Shown here one piece after another: positions 19,272 to 28,268 of a DNA stretch of 64,000 bases; position 1 is the first letter of the stretch; every line of letters starts with the position of its first letter. A program made the position numbers and the translations under genes. The notes beneath the pieces are model-generated. The model was not told the origin of the DNA. It ran no database searches and worked only from the letters and a program-made list of their open reading frames with translations. The DNA is taken from the NCBI RefSeq assembly GCF_937881195.1, contig NZ_CALGFC010000059.1, positions 34,433-98,432 on the forward strand, written 5' to 3'. The stretch comes from an uncultured Methanobrevibacter sp. GTDB taxonomy: Archaea > Methanobacteriota > Methanobacteria > Methanobacteriales > Methanobacteriaceae.

Positions 19272-20012
19272 TTAAATTAGATTTTTAAATTTTTTAGATT
19301 TTTTAATAATAAAACCTAAAAATATGGATAAAGTAACTATTATTAATATATATAACATCATACTAAGTTCTGGATAGGATAATGGGGTCATTTTTTCGGT
19401 TAATATTTTCTGTAAATTTGGAACAAACATATATAATGTGAAATATAATATTCCTGAAAGTATTAAATAAAACCCAAAAATTCCATTAAATAATCTTTTA
19501 GGAGTAGTTATTTTTTTGTATAATATATAATAAGCCATTATCATCAAAATAAATGTAATTCCCACTGAGATTAGCCCTAATTCAAATATGGATAGCCATA
19601 ATGAAGGGGCTACATATATTATATTTACTAAAATAGCTAAATAACTGCAAATAATTAATAATATTAATGAAAGGTCTTCTTTTAATTTGTATAATATCTT
19701 TGAATATTTTTTATTTTCTATTTTTTTATTTTCTGATTTTGTTTTAAAATCTAAAATGAACCTATAACCAGTATAAATCAATATCATTCCAATAATGGTC
19801 ATTATAAAGCTTATATTATTGTTTATGGTAGGAATTATGAATTTACTAAAAAAATTTGAAATAAAAACTGAAACTAAAATCAATAAATTTAAATAAACTG
19901 CTATTAATATTGAATTATTTTTATTTATAGAATTATTTCTAAAAGAAATAGAAATTGCTATTGAAGATAGCACAATAACTACTATAAAAGATAAAGTTTG
20001 TAAATCTATCAT
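19272..20012 (-). CDS. Multi-pass membrane protein (DUF2162-like)
   Basis: This 246-residue hydrophobic protein has about seven predicted membrane segments (near residues 5-22, 33-55, 66-88, 112-132, 138-162, 172-195, 217-236). No catalytic motif is seen. Its start is 9 nt after the stop of the beta-helix surface protein, so the two are tightly coupled, and ExbB/ExbD-like genes follow downstream. I tentatively relate it to the DUF2162 membrane proteins that accompany DUF2149 in methanogens; this rests on context and topology only. Confidence 0.6.
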   Translation of the reverse strand: MIDLQTLSFIVVIVLSSIAISISFRNNSINKNNSILIAVYLNLLILVSVFISNFFSKFIIPTINNNISFIMTIIGMILIYTGYRFILDFKTKSENKKIENKKYSKILYKLKEDLSLILLIICSYLAILVNIIYVAPSLWLSIFELGLISVGITFILMIMAYYILYKKITTPKRLFNGIFGFYLILSGILYFTLYMFVPNLQKILTEKMTPLSYPELSMMLYILIIVTLSIFLGFIIKKSKKFKNLI

Positions 20013-20021
20013 ATTTCCACC

Positions 20022-21749
20022 TTAAAATGAGATTTTTTTGTCCCTTTTTAATATATATCCTACAATAATTGAACCTAAAAGAAGTATAATAATTAATATT
20101 CCTAAAACTTGGCTATCTTCTATTTTAAAAAGACTCTCATCATCATTGATGTCTATTACTTTGGCTTGCTGTATTGAAGATTTAGCTGCAGAACTAACTC
20201 CTGAAGATGATGAAGTTCCTTCACTTAATTTGTTAGAAGAAGGATTCAGTCCTCCTGGGGATCCACTACCATCTCCATTATCTCCAAGACCATTTCCTCC
20301 GTCACCTGATTCACCGTTTCCTCCATTACCTAGGCCATTATTTCCTCCATTAGTGGGAGTTTTTCCATTATTATTGTTATTTTCTGTATAGGTGATTTCT
20401 GTTTGGAATCTTTGAACTCCTGCTATTGCATTTAAAATTGATCCTGCCTGATTTTTATCAAAGTCTTTACCAAAATTAACCATAGCTACTCCATTAACCG
20501 TAGTAATTTCTATTTTCTGTCCACCAGTCATGAAAATAACATTTATTGGAGGTAAATCACTCATAGTTTGGCCGTTATATGAGAAAATTCCCATGTAAAT
20601 TCCATTTCCTGCACTTTTAAGATTAAATTGTATTAATCCAGACCTCAATTTAGGACATATATTAGCTAAATAGTCAACATTAGCCCCATACCAGTTTGGT
20701 CCAATTTCTAATGTTTCATAATAGTTTGAATCTCTAAGTTCAACATCTTTTCCAGAATTTGAGGAGATATCATTTGAGGAGATATCTTTTGTTTTACTAT
20801 CGATATAATCTGGGCCAAAACTAATTCCTTCTACATTTTGATTAATAGAATTAGTTTTCATTGTAAGATAAGAGTTATCAATAGAATTTAGTCTTACACC
20901 ATAATAATTGCCAGAAATATTATTATGTGTTAAAACAAGATTTGTTAGAATATCTTCAGTTAATATTCCATATTTTTCGTTATTTTTTATATTATTATAT
21001 TTAATCTGAGTATATTTGGTTTTATAAGAATATATTCCGGATTGTTTATTATTATATACTTTATTATTTGTTATATCTGTTTTATTGGTATTTTTTAAAC
21101 TAATTCCATTATCATTATTTGTGATAACATTGTTTTCAATATCTGCATCATTAGTATTCTCTAAAGATAGTCCTTCATTATTATTATCTAATTTGTTATT
21201 TTCAATATCTAACTTATTACTATCTGTTATGCTTATTCCTTCATCAGATTTAGTAATATTGTTATTGTTTATAGTCACATTAGAACTTTTTTCAACAGAA
21301 ACACCTGAATTTTTAGCACTTATATTATTTTTTGATATTTTAATATTTCTAGTATTATTAACTGTTATTCCATTTCCATTGTCATTATCCAAATTAAAAC
21401 CAGATATTGTTGTTCCTGATGCAGAACTTCCATTTATAAAAAATATTGTCTTTAGTATGTTAGAATTATCTGAATTACTTATAATTGTTCCAGAGTTACT
21501 TATAATGTTTATTTTCTTATTTATTGTTAATGTTAAATCTTCATAAAAACTTCCTAAAAAGTTTATAGTATCTCCCACACTTGCTTTATCAATAATTTTT
21601 TGTATTTGATCGCTTAATGATAAACCAGTTTCATTATATGAAGAAGCATCATTTATATTAATTGTTTTAGCTGAAACTGTATTTATGCTCATTACAGCTA
21701 TTAAAACAATAAATAATAAAATAATAAATACATTATTTTTGTTTTTCAT
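20022..21749 (-). CDS. Membrane-anchored beta-helix surface protein
   Basis: This 575-residue protein has a signal peptide (1-27, ending VSA). Asn-rich right-handed beta-helix repeats of the NosD/periplasmic copper-binding type follow (about 60-330; many NN.I and NN.G turns). Next comes a domain beginning IGPNWYGANVDYLANICPKL, a Gly/Asn-rich linker (about 455-505) and a C-terminal membrane helix with basic end (VLGILIIILLLGSIIVGYI, then KRDKK). It is first in a minus-strand run with the DUF2162-like, ExbB-like and ExbD-like genes. A surface protein tethered to that motor is a reasonable inference. A paralogue lies at 34599. Confidence 0.85.
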   Translation of the reverse strand: MKNKNNVFIILLFIVLIAVMSINTVSAKTININDASSYNETGLSLSDQIQKIIDKASVGDTINFLGSFYEDLTLTINKKINIISNSGTIISNSDNSNILKTIFFINGSSASGTTISGFNLDNDNGNGITVNNTRNIKISKNNISAKNSGVSVEKSSNVTINNNNITKSDEGISITDSNKLDIENNKLDNNNEGLSLENTNDADIENNVITNNDNGISLKNTNKTDITNNKVYNNKQSGIYSYKTKYTQIKYNNIKNNEKYGILTEDILTNLVLTHNNISGNYYGVRLNSIDNSYLTMKTNSINQNVEGISFGPDYIDSKTKDISSNDISSNSGKDVELRDSNYYETLEIGPNWYGANVDYLANICPKLRSGLIQFNLKSAGNGIYMGIFSYNGQTMSDLPPINVIFMTGGQKIEITTVNGVAMVNFGKDFDKNQAGSILNAIAGVQRFQTEITYTENNNNNGKTPTNGGNNGLGNGGNGESGDGGNGLGDNGDGSGSPGGLNPSSNKLSEGTSSSSGVSSAAKSSIQQAKVIDINDDESLFKIEDSQVLGILIIILLLGSIIVGYILKRDKKISF

Positions 21750-22405
21750 ATTTTCCTCTTTTTTTTTTATTTGTGAAATGAAAATTTTATCAATAGGATT
21801 GCTTTAGCACATCCTATAAACTTCTTAATATATTGGAACTCTTATAATTTTGAGAATTATTCTAACTCATGTTAAATATTTAATAGAAATCATTAATATT
21901 TTTTTAAATTGATTTTATATTGTTAAAATTCTATTTAAATCATTTTAAATTTAATATATCACCAATATTAAATCAAAATAAAATTTAAATAATAAAATTT
22001 TTTTTATATTTATAACAATATAAAATCATCAACGTTATATATATTATTTCACATTGTATTTAAAAATTAGTATTTTTATGAGAATTTTTATTTTTTATTA
22101 TCCTATTTAAAGTTAAATAAGAAATTTAAAAATATTATAAATAGTTATCAAAGTTAGATAAAAAAGTTAAAAATATAATATAATTAGTATAATAAATTAA
22201 TTAATATATTTATGTATATTAAAATAATAATATTAAAAATAATTTAATAAAGCTATTGATAATAAACTAGATATGTTAAAATTAATATGATAAAAATTCC
22301 TTAATAAAATATCTTAATAAAAATATTTTGATTAATAAAATAAATAAGTTAAATAATATAAATTATTTATAACTTATTTAACTATAATTAATCAAAGAAA
22401 ATTAT
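21750..22405. other. 656-nt spacer between two surface-protein genes
   Basis: No gene seen. A/T content is extreme. The sequence just upstream of 21749 carries the GAGG site of the beta-helix gene. Short repeats of aaagttaaataag/aagttagataaaa occur near 22100-22170. Promoters for the minus-strand surface-protein operon probably lie here. Confidence 0.45.
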
Positions 22406-24343
22406 TTAAACCACTTTAATATTTTTGTTTTCTTTTTTACCATTAACATTGAATGAAACTTTTTTAGTTCCTTTTGTTGTTCCTTTAATTTTCATTTTAA
22501 GGGTTATTGATTTTTTAGAAGGTAACTTTATTACCCATTTATTTGCTTTTTTATTGTATTTGGTTTTATAGTTTACATTGTATGTTTTTAGTCCTTTGGA
22601 TGGACTCATTCTAACTTGTATATTTTTAGAAGAAGTTCCATAGTTTTTAATAGTTGTGTATGCAAGGAAGTATTTATTTTTCCTAACTTTTGATGCACTG
22701 ACTTTGTTCACATTTTTAATATCTACTGCTTGATTTACTTTTAAAGTAGTTAAACTTGATTTCTTATTGAATCCATCACCAGTTAGTGATGCTGTATTTT
22801 TATAAGTTCCTACTTGATTAGGAGTTATATCTATATTTAGTGTAGCTTTATCTCCTGCATTTAATGTGTTAATTGTCCAAATTTTTGTATTTTTATTAAA
22901 TGAACCAATATTGCTACTAAAACTTTTTATATTGAAGTTAGGTATCATATCTTTAACATTGATACTTTTTATTATTTTTTCTCCAATATTTGTTACAGTT
23001 ATTGTGTATTTTGTTGTTTGTCCAGTTTTGATACTTGTTGTAGATATCTTTGATCCTATACTGATTAGTTTTTCAGGTATGTCACTATTATTTATTGTCA
23101 AAGCATTCTTACTTAGGTAATATGTATAAACTTCATTTCCACTAGAACTATAGTTATATTCTCTGAAATCAGCTATTCCTGTTCCATTAGTAATCAATAT
23201 ATTTTGGTATTGACTATTATTATTTAAATAAATTTTTGCATAGTTAGAAATCATTTCTGGCACTGTTTTATCAGTGTCATTTGTTTTGAAAGTTAATTGG
23301 AACATTCCTTTTGATATTTCAGATAGTTCAGTTATTATCATCCCGGTAGTTGTTTTAGAACATAATCTTACCATACTTCTGTCATTTGCACCATAAAAGT
23401 TATATCCAATAACTAAAATTGCCCTGTGTTCATCATCAGTTTGTACTCTTTGAATTTGGAACTCATTGAAACCGGTATTATATAATAAATAATTATACTC
23501 AATTGTTGGTTGACCAGAAGTATTGGTACCACTATCCATATATATTCCGTTTTTACCGTTATATGTTATCATATTACTTATAACACTAAAAGCATTATAA
23601 CTACTATTGATATAAATTCCTGATTGGCCTTGATTGTTTATGTAATTATATAATAATTTTATATTATCTTGTAATCCACCATTATTATTGAAATATGCAC
23701 CAAATTCTCCATTATTAGAAATATTATTATATGATACTTCAGTACTGTTTGTATTTCCAGTTGATACTATTCCATTATTGTTATTTGTTATTGTATTATT
23801 TTTTATTAAAGTATTATTTGTGTTATTTGCAAATATTCCAGTTCCTGAATTTTTTATGGTATTATTGATAAAGGTTATATTCAAACTATCTAATACTTTA
23901 ATTGCAATGTCAGGAGCTGTAATATTATTATTGTCAATTTTTATATTACTTGCATTTTCAATAATAATTCCAGTTTCTCGTGCATTAATGTTGAATCCTT
24001 CTATTATTGATCCGTTTCCACCACTTAATATCCTGAATATTGGGTCTTCTGGATGAGCTGGACAAGTACTAAGTGTTGTTCCAACATCACTCACTATATT
24101 CAATGTTTTATTTATAATGATATTTGCTAAGTGTGTATATGCACTACCTTTAAATAGTATGGTATCTCCACTTGAAGCATTGTCTATTATTCCCTGTATA
24201 TGGTCCATATTATAAGGCATTCCTTGATCTTCAAAATCAACTACCCATGTATTAGATGCATAGTTGGCACTGAATCCTAAAGGAGATGAAACTAATAATA
24301 TTGAAAAAATAGCTCCTAAGATGAGAATTCTTTTTGGATTTAT
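22406..24343 (-). CDS. Secreted beta-helix adhesin-like protein; AUA or GUG start
   Basis: The product is about 645 residues. A signal peptide (NPKRILILGAIFSILLVSS...GFSA) precedes beta-helix repeats (about 60-270), an IGYNFYGANDRSMVRLCSK region, a DUF11-like domain (about 430-530, KTGQTTKYTITVTNIGEK) and a Lys-rich C-terminal beta domain (KKSITLKMKIKGTTKGTKK). No membrane anchor. The GTG at 24350-24352 lies inside the GAGGTG ribosome binding site itself; the codon at proper distance (six bases) is ATA at 24341-24343, giving (M)NPKRILIL. I prefer ATA but GTG cannot be excluded. The C-terminal domain is shared with the proteins at 24792 and 32158, probably for wall attachment. Confidence 0.85.
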   Translation of the reverse strand: MNPKRILILGAIFSILLVSSPLGFSANYASNTWVVDFEDQGMPYNMDHIQGIIDNASSGDTILFKGSAYTHLANIIINKTLNIVSDVGTTLSTCPAHPEDPIFRILSGGNGSIIEGFNINARETGIIIENASNIKIDNNNITAPDIAIKVLDSLNITFINNTIKNSGTGIFANNTNNTLIKNNTITNNNNGIVSTGNTNSTEVSYNNISNNGEFGAYFNNNGGLQDNIKLLYNYINNQGQSGIYINSSYNAFSVISNMITYNGKNGIYMDSGTNTSGQPTIEYNYLLYNTGFNEFQIQRVQTDDEHRAILVIGYNFYGANDRSMVRLCSKTTTGMIITELSEISKGMFQLTFKTNDTDKTVPEMISNYAKIYLNNNSQYQNILITNGTGIADFREYNYSSSGNEVYTYYLSKNALTINNSDIPEKLISIGSKISTTSIKTGQTTKYTITVTNIGEKIIKSINVKDMIPNFNIKSFSSNIGSFNKNTKIWTINTLNAGDKATLNIDITPNQVGTYKNTASLTGDGFNKKSSLTTLKVNQAVDIKNVNKVSASKVRKNKYFLAYTTIKNYGTSSKNIQVRMSPSKGLKTYNVNYKTKYNKKANKWVIKLPSKKSITLKMKIKGTTKGTKKVSFNVNGKKENKNIKVV

Positions 24344-24352
24344 TTTAAACAC

Positions 24353-24791
24353 CTCTAATTTTAAACTTTATATTCAAATCACTAAATTTTATCTTTTAAT
24401 TAATTTTTGAGAATTATCTAATATTTATAAAAATAAGACAATCAATATAAAAATAATATTAATAATATTAAATGTTTTTATTAGCATTTTTAATTTATAA
24501 TAAATCTTATTTCAATATTTTATTAATAATAAATCGATATTTTAAATTTTTATTAGTTTTAATCTATTTTATTACATTTTTAGTATTATTGAGTCTTATT
24601 CTATAATTTTATTAACAATAGTTATTTATTTTTATAAATATTAGTATTATTATTATTAACTAAAATATTACTATTGTTTGATTTAACAATAATATTAAAA
24701 ATAAACATATTAAAAATAGATCAATTTTAAAATAAAAATTATTAAATGAGAATATAAAATTCTCATTTAGATAATAATTTATTTAATAAAT
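24353..24791. other. Spacer between adhesin-like genes
   Basis: This 439-nt A/T-rich stretch has no gene. T-rich runs downstream of the 26.5-24.8 kb gene could serve as an archaeal terminator. No repeat longer than about 12 nt stands out. Confidence 0.4.
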
Positions 24792-26555
24792 TTATTTAAC
24801 AACTTTAACAGCTTTTGTTTGAGATTTACCATTAGTTGAAACTTTTATTTTCTGAGTTCCTTTTTTAGTTGCTTTTACTTTCATTTTAAGAGTTACTGTC
24901 TTTTTTGAAGGAACAGATTTAACTGTCCATGTTTTACTGTTTTTGTTGTAGGATGCATAACTACTTTTACTTACAGCAGCTATTTTTAATCCTTTTGTGG
25001 TAGCTATTTTACTAGTAAATTTAGAAGAGTTATCTAATCCAGTATTTTTGATTGTAGTTGTTACATAGAAATATTTGTTCAATTTTACTTTGCTTGCACT
25101 GAATGAGTTACTGCTAGATAATTTAATATCTTTGTTTACTGTTAATTTTGTTGCATTGGTTGAAGTATTATTTTGGGTTGAAGTTTTCAATGTTGAAACA
25201 ATGTTTTGAGTTCCTGCTTTTTTGGTTGTTACTTCAAGGACTAATGATGCTGTATCTCCAGCGTTTAAGCTGTTTATTGTCCATTGGTTGTTAGCAAAGT
25301 TTCCAATTGATTTGTAGGTTACAGCAGAGTTTGCAAGATTTGATAATATTCCAGTATCTACAGTTATTGGGCTTGATGTTCCATTTCCATTATTTTTAAC
25401 AGTTATGGTATAGACTAATTTTGCTCCATTGGTTACAACACTAGTACTTATTGTATCTGCGATTGTTAGAACAGGTTCTGTTATTGGGGTGTCTTCTACA
25501 TAGTAATTTTTGACAATGTTGAAACTATTGTTTATTTCATTATTCCATTCGCTTTGGGACCAATTCATTGCTTCACGATAACCATTACCATTTGCAGTTA
25601 TGTTGTTGTTATCAGTTATATTAATTTCTTTTGCAATATTTGACTCAGGAATGTTTTCTAATAATATTCCCATTAATGTATTGTTACTTATATTATTGCC
25701 ATCTATTAAGATATCATTTACTTGAGTTGGTGCTCCATGATTTGTGTCTCCAGCTTTAATAACAATGCCTATGTTATTATGTACAATTGTATTGTTTAAC
25801 ATAGTAGCACTTTCAGCAGCTTTAACTAGACCTAATCCAATTCTACTCATACCAGTAATGTTATTGTTACTTATTACTATATTTTTAACTCCTCCTCCAA
25901 AGAAGATTCCATACTGAGCATTTGTAAGATTGTTATTATCAACTAAAATGTTTCCTGCATTTTGGAAAAATGACATTGCATTTCTTCCAAGGTCGTGGAA
26001 ATTACTGTTAGTTATTACAGTATTATTTCCTCCACCAACACCAATAGCATCACGGAAGTTTGTTGCTATAACATTATTTATTGTAAGTCCAAGTACTCCA
26101 CGAGTATTAATTCCAGTTCCATTGTTGGAATTATTTCCATTAAGGGTTAAGTTATCTAAAGTTATATTACTTGCTCCATTAGCTACATTTACTGTAGACA
26201 TAGCATTTAAAGTAAAATTAGATATTGAAATATCTTTGTATAATTCAGGAGTGCCATTACCGGATACTAAATTAAATATGTATGTGTTACCAGTTTGAAC
26301 CCCACTTATTGTAGCTCCATTACCCAAAACTGTTAATGTTTTATTAATAATGATTGAACCATCGATATTATAAACACCATCAGTAGCAAAACTTATTATG
26401 TCTCCTATTCCTGCACCATCAATAGCTGCTTGAATAGCAGTTAAATCTGCTCCATTATCAATATTTACTGTTGCTGCAGATGCTGATGAAGTCATCGTTC
26501 CCACAGCTACAAAAAAGACTAAAAGGAACATTAATCTTAATTTTATATTTTTAAT
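24792..26555 (-). CDS. Secreted beta-helix adhesin-like protein with apparent AUU start
   Basis: The first ATG (26529-26531) gives a 579-residue protein whose signal peptide lacks basic residues. Reading eight codons upstream gives (M)KNIKLRLMFLLVFFVAV, a normal signal peptide. The first codon is ATT (26553-26555), placed directly after an in-frame TAA and eight bases from a GGAG site (26564-26567). The ATG is 32 bases from that site, too far. The 587-residue product has beta-helix repeats (about 50-320), a DUF11-like domain (SVVTNGAKLVYTITVKNNG) and the Lys-rich C-terminal domain (KKTVTLKMKVKATKKGTQK). No membrane anchor, so probably wall-bound or released. Confidence 0.88.
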   Translation of the reverse strand: MKNIKLRLMFLLVFFVAVGTMTSSASAATVNIDNGADLTAIQAAIDGAGIGDIISFATDGVYNIDGSIIINKTLTVLGNGATISGVQTGNTYIFNLVSGNGTPELYKDISISNFTLNAMSTVNVANGASNITLDNLTLNGNNSNNGTGINTRGVLGLTINNVIATNFRDAIGVGGGNNTVITNSNFHDLGRNAMSFFQNAGNILVDNNNLTNAQYGIFFGGGVKNIVISNNNITGMSRIGLGLVKAAESATMLNNTIVHNNIGIVIKAGDTNHGAPTQVNDILIDGNNISNNTLMGILLENIPESNIAKEINITDNNNITANGNGYREAMNWSQSEWNNEINNSFNIVKNYYVEDTPITEPVLTIADTISTSVVTNGAKLVYTITVKNNGNGTSSPITVDTGILSNLANSAVTYKSIGNFANNQWTINSLNAGDTASLVLEVTTKKAGTQNIVSTLKTSTQNNTSTNATKLTVNKDIKLSSSNSFSASKVKLNKYFYVTTTIKNTGLDNSSKFTSKIATTKGLKIAAVSKSSYASYNKNSKTWTVKSVPSKKTVTLKMKVKATKKGTQKIKVSTNGKSQTKAVKVVK

Positions 26556-26957
26556 TTAATCAACTCCAATTTTTATCATAAATTAGCTTTAGTTTTTAAA
26601 TATTACTATATACTTATAGCTAATTTCATTGATTTTTTACTAATTTGTTTGATTAACAAGACTTAAAAATAATTAAAAAAATATAATAAATCTTATTTAA
26701 ATCAATTTACAGTTATTATTTAAAAAATCAGATACCTATTTACAATATTTTTAATATAAAAATCATTTTTATAGCTTAAAAGAATAAAATTTTTAATATA
26801 ACGTATTTCTAATATAAAAATCTAATTATAAAAGATTTTTATGATAAAAAATTTATTATAAAAAATTTTAAAATAAAAAGCTTTAAAGAAATTTATTTTT
26901 GGTATTAATTTCTGGGTTTATTAGCATAATTAACTGTATAATTATAATATTTCGTAA

Positions 26958-26977
26958 TGAATATATATACATTTCGA
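26958..26977 (+). promoter_or_regulatory. 20-nt motif shared with 34313-34332
   Basis: The word TGAATATATATACATTTCGA occurs here and, exactly reverse-complemented, at 34313-34332. Both sites lie in divergent spacers next to beta-helix surface-protein genes. It contains a TATA-like core, so it could be a promoter or an operator. Function is inferred from recurrence only. Confidence 0.45.
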
Positions 26978-27113
26978 CTTATTTTTTTAAATATTTTTAA
27001 ATAACAATGTTATGGATATATATTTTTATTCATATTCCTTTTCTTTTTTGAAATATTCTTTGTTCGTTTTTAAATGTTTTAGATAGTTATAAATATAATT
27101 ATTGTAAAATGTT

Positions 27114-27133
27114 ATGTATATTGATACATTTCG
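27114..27133 (+). promoter_or_regulatory. Inverted-repeat motif shared with 34152-34171
   Basis: ATGTATATTGATACATTTCG contains the inverted repeat ATGTAT-N4-ATACAT and matches 17 of 20 positions of the word at 34152-34171. It shares ATACATTTCG with the motif at 26958. It lies 163 nt upstream of the methyltransferase at 27297. Possible operator; function not shown. Confidence 0.4.
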
Positions 27134-27296
27134 TTTTTATTTTATAATTATATTTAAAATTAATAATTTATTAATCAATAAATTAGTTAATCAATAAATT
27201 TATTATAAGATTTAAATCTTTTAAATAACTTAAAATTAATAATTATTTTTTAAATAAATGATAAATATATTAAATAAATAAAAAATAGGGAATATT

Positions 27297-28127
27297 ATGA
27301 GTTCTAATGATTGTGTAAAAAATATTAGTACTAGTGACTGGGAAAAAGCATGGGCTAACGAGGTTGGATCTAAAAAAAGACAAAAAAAATGGACTAAAGA
27401 CACTCCTAAGATTTTTTTTGAAAAAATGGCTGTTAAAGATGAGTATCATGAAAAATTAATTCCTAAATTAATATTAAATGAAAAAGACACTGTTTTAGAT
27501 TTAGGTAGTGGTGAGGGTGCTGTAACATCATTAATAGCAGAAAAAGTAAAATCTGTAACTGCACTTGATTCTTCACCGGTTATGCTGGATATGCTTAAAC
27601 AAAGAATTGAACACTATAATATTGATAATATTGATATTGTAGAGATGGATATTGAAGATGCTACTGTTGATAATGTTGGAGAATATGATGTTATTGTTGC
27701 TTCAAGATCTTTTATGGGAATTCATGAAATTAAAGATACAATTCTTAATATTAATAAAATTGCAAAAAAGTATGTATTCTTAGTGGTTTTTGGAAGGAAT
27801 AATTGGAATTTAGAGAAAAAATTTTATAAGTCTATTGGTAAAGATTATCCTGACTTTGCCCCTTATGACTATTTATTTAATTTATTGATTAGTTTAGGTA
27901 TTTATCCAAATGTTGAGAACTTTGATCTTATTGGTAATAGGAAATATGATGATATTGAAGATGCATTTATAAGGATGAAATGGAAAATGGGAAATCTTAC
28001 AGAAGATGAAATTGATAAAATAAAACCATTTATAAAAGAAAATCTAACACTAAATAAAGAAGATGGAATGTTAGAAAACCCTGCAGACAAAGCAGATATA
28101 GTTTTAATGTGGTGGAAGATTAAGTAA
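27297..28127 (+). CDS. Class I SAM-dependent methyltransferase, paralogue 2
   Basis: This 276-residue protein has an N-terminal family-specific part (CVKNISTSDWEKAWANEV, about 6-23), the SAM-binding motif VLDLGSGEGAVTSL (about 64-77) with ALDSS after it, and a C-terminal part ending in MLENPADKADIVLMWW. GGGAAT precedes the ATG. It is one of three paralogues in the window (others at 16984 and 31143). Its plus-strand neighbour 141 nt downstream is a substrate-binding protein. In some methanogens, as I recall, such methyltransferases neighbour iron/corrinoid-type ABC uptake genes. Substrate unknown. Confidence 0.85.
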   Translation: MSSNDCVKNISTSDWEKAWANEVGSKKRQKKWTKDTPKIFFEKMAVKDEYHEKLIPKLILNEKDTVLDLGSGEGAVTSLIAEKVKSVTALDSSPVMLDMLKQRIEHYNIDNIDIVEMDIEDATVDNVGEYDVIVASRSFMGIHEIKDTILNINKIAKKYVFLVVFGRNNWNLEKKFYKSIGKDYPDFAPYDYLFNLLISLGIYPNVENFDLIGNRKYDDIEDAFIRMKWKMGNLTEDEIDKIKPFIKENLTLNKEDGMLENPADKADIVLMWWKIK

Positions 28128-28170
28128 ATAATTCATTATGTGATGGCTGGATTTTTAGATATCTTATATT

Positions 28171-28220
28171 AATTATCTTACATTATATTATTATAAATTA
28201 TCTTACATTATATTATTATA
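28171..28220. repeat. 25-nt tandem duplication
   Basis: Two perfect copies of a 25-nt unit (28171-28195 and 28196-28220, starting aattatcttacatta) lie in the short spacer ahead of the substrate-binding protein gene. Confidence 0.9.
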
Positions 28221-28268
28221 AATTATTTTAGAAATTATTATAAATTATTACCTAATGGAGTTGTAAAG

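Larger units (their letters stand above)
26556..27296. other. Divergent intergenic region with candidate regulatory motifs
   Basis: This 741-nt region separates a minus-strand adhesin and a plus-strand methyltransferase. No gene is seen. Two candidate regulatory words at 26958-26977 and 27114-27133 recur in the other divergent adhesin spacer (33949-34598) and are listed separately. Confidence 0.5.

Noticed and set aside
20038..20391. 117-residue Pro-rich frame opposite the beta-helix gene
   Set aside because: The Pro-rich part is the complement of the Gly-rich linker codons; shadow only.
21085..21546. 153-residue hydrophobic frame opposite the beta-helix repeats
   Set aside because: Complement of Asn-rich codons reads as Leu/Ile/Val; typical shadow.
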